DNA from: Pyrrhosoma nymphula
Lineage: Eukaryota > Arthropoda > Insecta > Odonata > Coenagrionidae
NCBI GenBank assembly: GCA_963573305.1
Contig: OY754331.1
Coordinates: forward strand, 71,289,275 to 71,353,274
Direction of reading: 5' to 3'
Length of the DNA stretch: 64,000 nt
In this document: positions 58,640 to 64,000 of the stretch, in pieces
Position numbering within the stretch: the first letter of the stretch is position 1
Layout: every line of letters begins with the position of its first letter
Position numbers and translations under genes: made by a program
Notes under the pieces: model-generated
The model's database searches: none
Told to the model about the DNA's origin: nothing
The model's input: only the letters and a program-made list of their open reading frames with translations

Positions 58640-61000
58640 GCATTCCTTCTTGGGTGTCATGAGTAGAGCATATCAAATCCATTCGTCGAATTGAGTTCTA
58701 AATGGACCTCTCAAGAGTGGGATAGTGCGGGTTATTCTCCAACCTTCCTCTATCCCCCAAATGATCCCTCCCTAACCCAGCAGTCGGCATCGGGTCTCTG
58801 TATTGTATCTGTGTATCTGTGCATGACCACATTTTATTAGAAAATAATTACAAGACGGGCGCGTGCCTACCATAAAAGTTGACTTATCTAAGGAAAATTA
58901 TGCATTAAAACAATGTAATATTACGATATAATGTAATGAAAAATAACTTTATTACTATAAGCATCAATTTTAAACGTATATCTTTGGTAACAGGGATACT
59001 TAAAGCTTCGGTTTAATACTTAAATAAACTAGTTATAGGTTAAGTTTATCAAATAAAAAATAATAAACATTGAGAAAATGTAAACTCATCATTGATATTT
59101 TATAAATGAGAAGAGCATAAAATTTTGGGAAGTTTGATTAAATCGTTGTTTCCTTGGTGTGGAACCAATAAACATTCCCGTGACACCTGGTGGTATACGT
59201 GCCATAGGTTGCTGATACCAACCCTAACCAACCAATCCACTTCTCAACGATGGCACAAATGACCTCAGTAGTCGGTCACATCCCCCAAACAATCAACCAA
59301 CCAAACGATATACCAATACTCATTTCAAAATTCCCTAAAATATCGTGTCGGCAGTTGAAGAAAACAGCTTCGTCACCAGTAATGGAGTGTGTTTCACTAT
59401 GTTATACTAAGCGTAGGAGCTTAAAGGAAGAGTTTTTCTAACAATCTTATGTCTATTTTTTAACGCCAAGGACTGGATCCTTTGTCATGGTCACAAAGGG
59501 CGAGATGGTAGAATGGTAGATATTAGGCTTAACTGAAGCTACTATTCTATAATAGAAACGACAAAAGGGTGGATGGACATGCCATATCCGTAACACCTTT
59601 CCCACCTACTGTAATTTGGCCAGGTGATTGTTTCCAAAGCAAGTCTAGTTCATCTCGAACTCACAGTTGGGTGAGCATTGGCAAGATATATTCGATGAGA
59701 GAGGAAAAATTAGCTGAAACTCTTAAAATTAATATTCGACAAAGTGATCTTACAAGCCCAGTCAAATACTAGGCACTAACAGCTATTTTTACCAGGATTG
59801 TCAAGTCGATGGCTTAACGTATGTTACATACAAAATGTTAAAATTGAAAATATTAGAGAATCATCTTAAGCATAGCAATGCTCTTAGAATATCGCCAGAG
59901 ATTATGAGCTTTTCAAGAAAAGTAAAAAAGTATAATTTAACGCTTGAGGGATTACTTGGCCAGTAACACTTAAAAATTCATTAAAGTAGCTAAAATTGGC
60001 CTTTAAAGTCAGTATGGGAATGAGTTTAATTTGATTCAATTTTTCTTCAGCCACTAAATACACCACTCTGGAAAAGCTATTTATAACTATTCATCTTCAG
60101 TCAACGCGCAAATAATATGGACGTTCACACGTGAATCTAAAACCATAATATCACGCTTTCCTTGTAAGTTGAGGGATTCGGAAATTTAAAATCCTTTTAA
60201 GTCCGAGTGAGTGATGAGTGCATCAAGGTCAAATTTAAAATGAAAATCAACTTTTCAAATTTACAGAAACTTTTCCATTACGAAGCTACAGCCTGCTAAG
60301 CCATCAGAAGAGCACCATCAGAAGATACTACACTGACATCATTGTAGGAAAAACCACCAGTACGTCATAAAATATCTTGTGGAATTAAAATAATTTATCT
60401 TGCAATTCTGTAGCTCCACAGTCACGTAGAAAAAAGAACCTAATCAAGGTCGATTTCTTAGAATCATTTATTGGTCCAGGGTTATCAGTTAGTGAAATTA
60501 GAATTATTTTGCACTGCACAAATTAATTCCATTTATGACCAAATATACATATATACGTAAATTTCCATCAAAATCCCCTTTCGAGGTAGGCAGAGTAAAA
60601 GAGCTTAGGCCTAGACCCTCATAGACCAAGGAAACTGGCTTTCATTGAATAATTTCCTCCATGATGCCTTATCATTGCATATATCTTTCGCTTCTCTCAC
60701 TTTAATGCATATTTTCATACACGCTCTCTTAATATTAAGACTCCTAATATTCCTCTTCTTTCGAGCCTCTTCCACCACATTCACCCATGACTTTTGTGGT
60801 ATTACCCCTTATGATTATTTTGATGATAATATGATTCTATTTCATGATATTTACCCAAAAAGTATGAGGATAAAGGAGGTTTTGAACATGCAAAACAAAT
60901 CTTTAACTGAATACACTATTATTCAGCTTTTTTATTAGTAGCAGAACCATAACGCCTAAAGAGATTATTTTTGACTTTCGAATTAATCCCATGAGCACCT
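58640..61000. other. No gene recognised
   Basis: AT-rich sequence. ORFs of 60-97 codons lack motifs, and no repeats stood out. Confidence 0.4.
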
Positions 61001-63220
61001 CTGAAATTTCAATTTCTTTTAAGGCTTTCCATTACATTTTCCAGCAACCGAACCACCAGAGCATTACACATCATACGACTGACTATAGCTACGACCTGTC
61101 GCTAGGGAGCGCCTCACCCACCTGAATACCCTGGACTGCAATTATTAAATTGAAACAATAATTTGAAGGGTTTAGCGCATTACTTTCAGGAGCAATTTAT
61201 TAGCCTAGTTTTAATTCCGAAATTTTAAAAGTCACTGGTCTATGGTCCCCTCATTCCCGGGGAAAAACTTCAAGTCTCATTCAATGGCATTCATCTCAAA
61301 GCATCTAGGGCATATTTCTTCATAGCAACTCAAATTATAGATATATTAGATAGGCAACTGGGATATCAATAATAAAAAAACTGCAATGACCACCAATATT
61401 CATATATGACGATTAACATACGGAATCTAAATTGTGTCCCCATTACTTAATGAGAAACGATGCAGTAAATGAATGGCATTATAAGTAACCACGGTAGCAA
61501 TAACAAATAGAACTGGCCTCACAAAGATACCAGATGCCATAGACATAAAAAAAAACTAAAAACGTTGCAAACATCGGGAATAGCAAGGGAAAAAAATCTA
61601 TTTCAAAAATTAGAAATAGGTTTTCAATTTTTACTAAATGCTATACACACTGTCACACTAAGCACAAAATCTACACCAACATAACATCAAATGACGTTTT
61701 TTTTCTCACTAGCCACTTTTTCCCTTCAGTGGTTAGATTTTTCTCTCCTTTCATTCCAACGCACTCTTTGACATCTCTCTGCTTTTCAATATCTTCAACA
61801 TCCACACATTGTAATATCTTTAAAAACTCATCTTCCCCACCATATCTATCACTCCGTATCCCTTCCAATCTGCCTTGTTAATTTGCAACAAACGTCTCCA
61901 AACAGATTTCTCCCTAAAACATTCAATCTACAACCATTCGCTTTACTTGAAGTTACCCTTTTATCAACTAACTATAATATCAACTTACTTTGCATCTGAA
62001 AAGTAATCCATCCATTTGGTGATGTGTAGACTAGATAAATTCTCTTCCGTATGTGCTTGAAATATGACCCAAATAAACAGAATGCTACCCATGAACGAGA
62101 AATGTTCATTTTTACTAGTCTTTGACTCCATTTTGATGCCTAACGTTGTCATCCCTCATTCTAAGCAACAACAGCCTCTCACTAGGCACCTTCTACTAAT
62201 GGTACCTGCTGTAATAATATTCATTCCTTGTCTGGAAGGCAAAGCGCAGTTTGATCAAGTGACACATTGACTTCATCGGTTTCACATGGTGCAATTTCTG
62301 TCTTCTTACTCATTGTTGGGATCACTCACTCACTCAGTGATTCAGGGCTTAAGCCTTAAAGGATTATTATAAACTCATTAATGTTGACTTTTGGTTTCTG
62401 GTTGTTAAAATCTGGTTGACTTTTATTCTTCTCTATCTCGCAAACTGTAATATTCAATTGCATATATAAATAAGGATCCTTCAAGGCCCAAAGAAGTCAC
62501 CGTAGAATTGCAAAAAATGGAAGCCTGCTCGAGGGAAGGACTAAGTGGAAATTAATTGGACATAGTCCTCCGTCATTTAGATGGAGAACAAGCTGGCGAA
62601 CGAAATGTTGTCTTAGAACTTTGTATCTTCAGTTCTATCGACGTGTTTATTAGTGTGACACGTTATCAAGATAGTAATAATAAAAATGACGATTTTAAAA
62701 AGAGAAACTTACATAGAGAGCCTTTTTAAACACTCCAAAGGAGAGGACGAGAAAGCCCTTTAAAATAGATCTGAGAGCAGATCTAAGAGGAAGAAAGACC
62801 CTTTTAAAATACTCCAAGAGGACATAACGCAGGAGATGACTCTCTCTCAATTCAAAAGTTGTGTCATTAAGATGGCTAATCACGAATAGGAGTGATTTTC
62901 TGTCGTTTACTTGACCAATCAGAAGGTGCCATGGCGAACAAACATGAGCCATAACCGATGACAGAATGAAATGCAAAACCAAAGGCTTGTTTAATATGAA
63001 GTTCTCACTGAGTTGCATCGTGATCGATCTAATTTGTACAATAAAATGGATCGCAATTCAAAAACTTGCCTAATGAAATCCGATTCATGTCGTGAAATCA
63101 GAATCTATTATGGATATTTTGGCACTTAATAAGAAAAATCACTTTAATTTAACTCTGGAAAGAGAGGAGTAATCACAAGAAAACACGGATGACGGCAACC
63201 TGAGCTGAAAATTACCTGAC
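61000..63220. other. No gene recognised; small repeats near 62720-62815
   Basis: AGATCTGAGAGCAGATCT (62767-62784) is a 6-bp-arm hairpin flanked by two CCTTTTAAAAT-type copies about 42 bp apart. The 107-codon minus ORF over it has no recognised family. Confidence 0.35.
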
Positions 63221-63224
63221 ATTT

Positions 63225-63470
63225 TTATGTCCACCTACATCTATATATACATACTACACTGCAAGCCACCGCAGAGGCGTGTCGCAAGGAGTTTAAGGAC
63301 ACAAGTTACGTGAAGGAGAGGGTAAAGAGAAAAGATTAAGCAAGAGAGAGTGGAGAGGTGCGAATTGCTCACGAGTCACTAATGGCGTGTGGAAAGAAAG
63401 ATTTTTGTACCCATCATTTCGTCTGGGTGCTTTTTTTATTTTGTCGCGTGTATTAATTGACTGGCACTGT
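63225..63470 (+). repeat. Dispersed arthropod-type repeat (CTGCAAGCCACC family)
   Basis: ACATCTATATATACATACTA then CACTGCAAGCCACC and GCGTGTCGCA, and further on AATGGCGTGTGGAAAGAAAG with a TTCGTCTGGGTGC follow-up. The order of these phrases is familiar to me from a dispersed repeat in several arthropod genomes. I cannot give its formal name. No ORF is involved. Confidence 0.45.
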
Positions 63471-63597
63471 TGTGTTCAATGTGAACGGGCCTTTATTTCG
63501 CAACTACTATTATTCGGACACTATTCTTGAAATGCAGTAATTTCAGCTTTCAGGGTGACTCTATATCAGTAGTTCTGCGTCTTATACTGTTTGCAGG

Positions 63598-63997
63598 ATG
63601 AGGTTCAACTTTAGATACCTGGTACCTTTCCAAACACTGGTTACCACCTTCAGTGTACGTCTTGAATTTCGCTTCTCGATAAATACCGGGCGACAAGGGT
63701 CGGTGATGAAAAGAAACAAACACGAGGTTCACTCGGAGGAAGAACGTCTTCATCGTGTCGTCCAAAAAAAAAGAAAAAATAGCATTCGGTCGGAAGACCA
63801 TTTCTTTGGAAGAGGCGGTATCGCCTGGGGGTGGGAGTGAGAGTGAGAAGAATTCAGAAGAAGATTCCCTCGCCCTATCTCTCCCCCTATCAGGAATGGA
63901 CAGGGGAGACTTTAGAAACGCAGGAAACAGCGGGGCGAGACTTGAAACATTGAGCAGATCAAGTTACGAGTGGAAATACAGTCCGCGTGCAAAATAG
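63598..63997 (+). other. Overlapping short ORFs of doubtful coding status at window end
   Basis: One frame runs 63598-63840 (80 codons) after a TTTGCAG acceptor-like site. Another runs to a stop at 63997 and includes a lysine-rich stretch, then an acidic SESEKNSEEDS stretch. The acidic/serine-rich make-up could be a disordered protein part, but purine-rich DNA gives this readily. No domain is recognised. Confidence 0.15.
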
Positions 63998-64000
63998 GGT

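Noticed and set aside
1..64000. CRISPR array, prokaryotic operon, phage or rRNA genes
   Set aside because: No regularly spaced identical repeats, no dense coding, no ribosome-binding-site/ORF arrays and no rRNA-like sequence. The window is eukaryotic repeat-rich DNA.

Overview
The window is AT-rich eukaryotic DNA with one assembly gap (200 N at 19441-19640). I found no complete host gene. What can be recognised is almost entirely decayed transposable-element sequence and local duplications. The mix includes a Penelope-like reverse transcriptase, a separate Penelope-like GIY-YIG tail, tails of telomere-independent LINEs, tRNA-derived SINE heads, hAT-like and Helitron-like non-autonomous elements, and a dispersed repeat whose wording is familiar from arthropod genomes. 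This points to an arthropod, most likely an insect, with a large repeat-rich genome. The species cannot be named from the sequence.

Layout. 0-3.8 kb: unremarkable AT-rich DNA ending in a hammerhead-like motif. 3.8-5.3 kb: a LINE 3' end and a Penelope-like RT fragment, both on the minus strand. 6.0-7.4 kb: a 1.33 kb element with long inverted arms. 8.6-10.2 kb: a Helitron-like fragment and an unrecognised minus-strand ORF pair. 10.2-19.4 kb: mostly featureless, with a SINE head, a Penelope-terminus-like motif, a LINE tail and a possible TIR element. 20.2-24.9 kb: two local tandem duplications (one copy carries a hAT-like MITE insertion), a hAT-like element, paired TA tracts and a foldback. 26.4-29.7 kb: a hairpin-bearing direct repeat, a C-rich tract and a G+C-rich block. 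32.9-34.6 kb: a 310-bp tandem duplication, a foldback flanked by TTAA and a perfect hairpin. 42.2-44.9 kb: a palindrome, the Penelope GIY-YIG remnant and two LINE tails. 51.7-52.4 kb: a Helitron-like element. 53.2-57.9 kb: head-to-head tRNA-like sequences, a foldback with hammerhead-like motifs, then at least four diverged copies of an unnamed purine-rich repeat. 58.5 kb: a SINE head. 63.2-63.5 kb: an arthropod-type repeat. The last 400 bases carry overlapping short ORFs of doubtful status.

The genes do not form a pathway. The most coherent theme is Penelope-like retroelements: two coding relics (RT and endonuclease) plus several short motifs of the form CTGANGA, stem, GAAAC, which resemble the hammerhead motifs known from Penelope-like terminal repeats. 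I do not see convincing evidence of a new biological system. The best leads are those motif families, the unnamed 53.8-57.9 kb repeat and the nested insertion at 23.8 kb.
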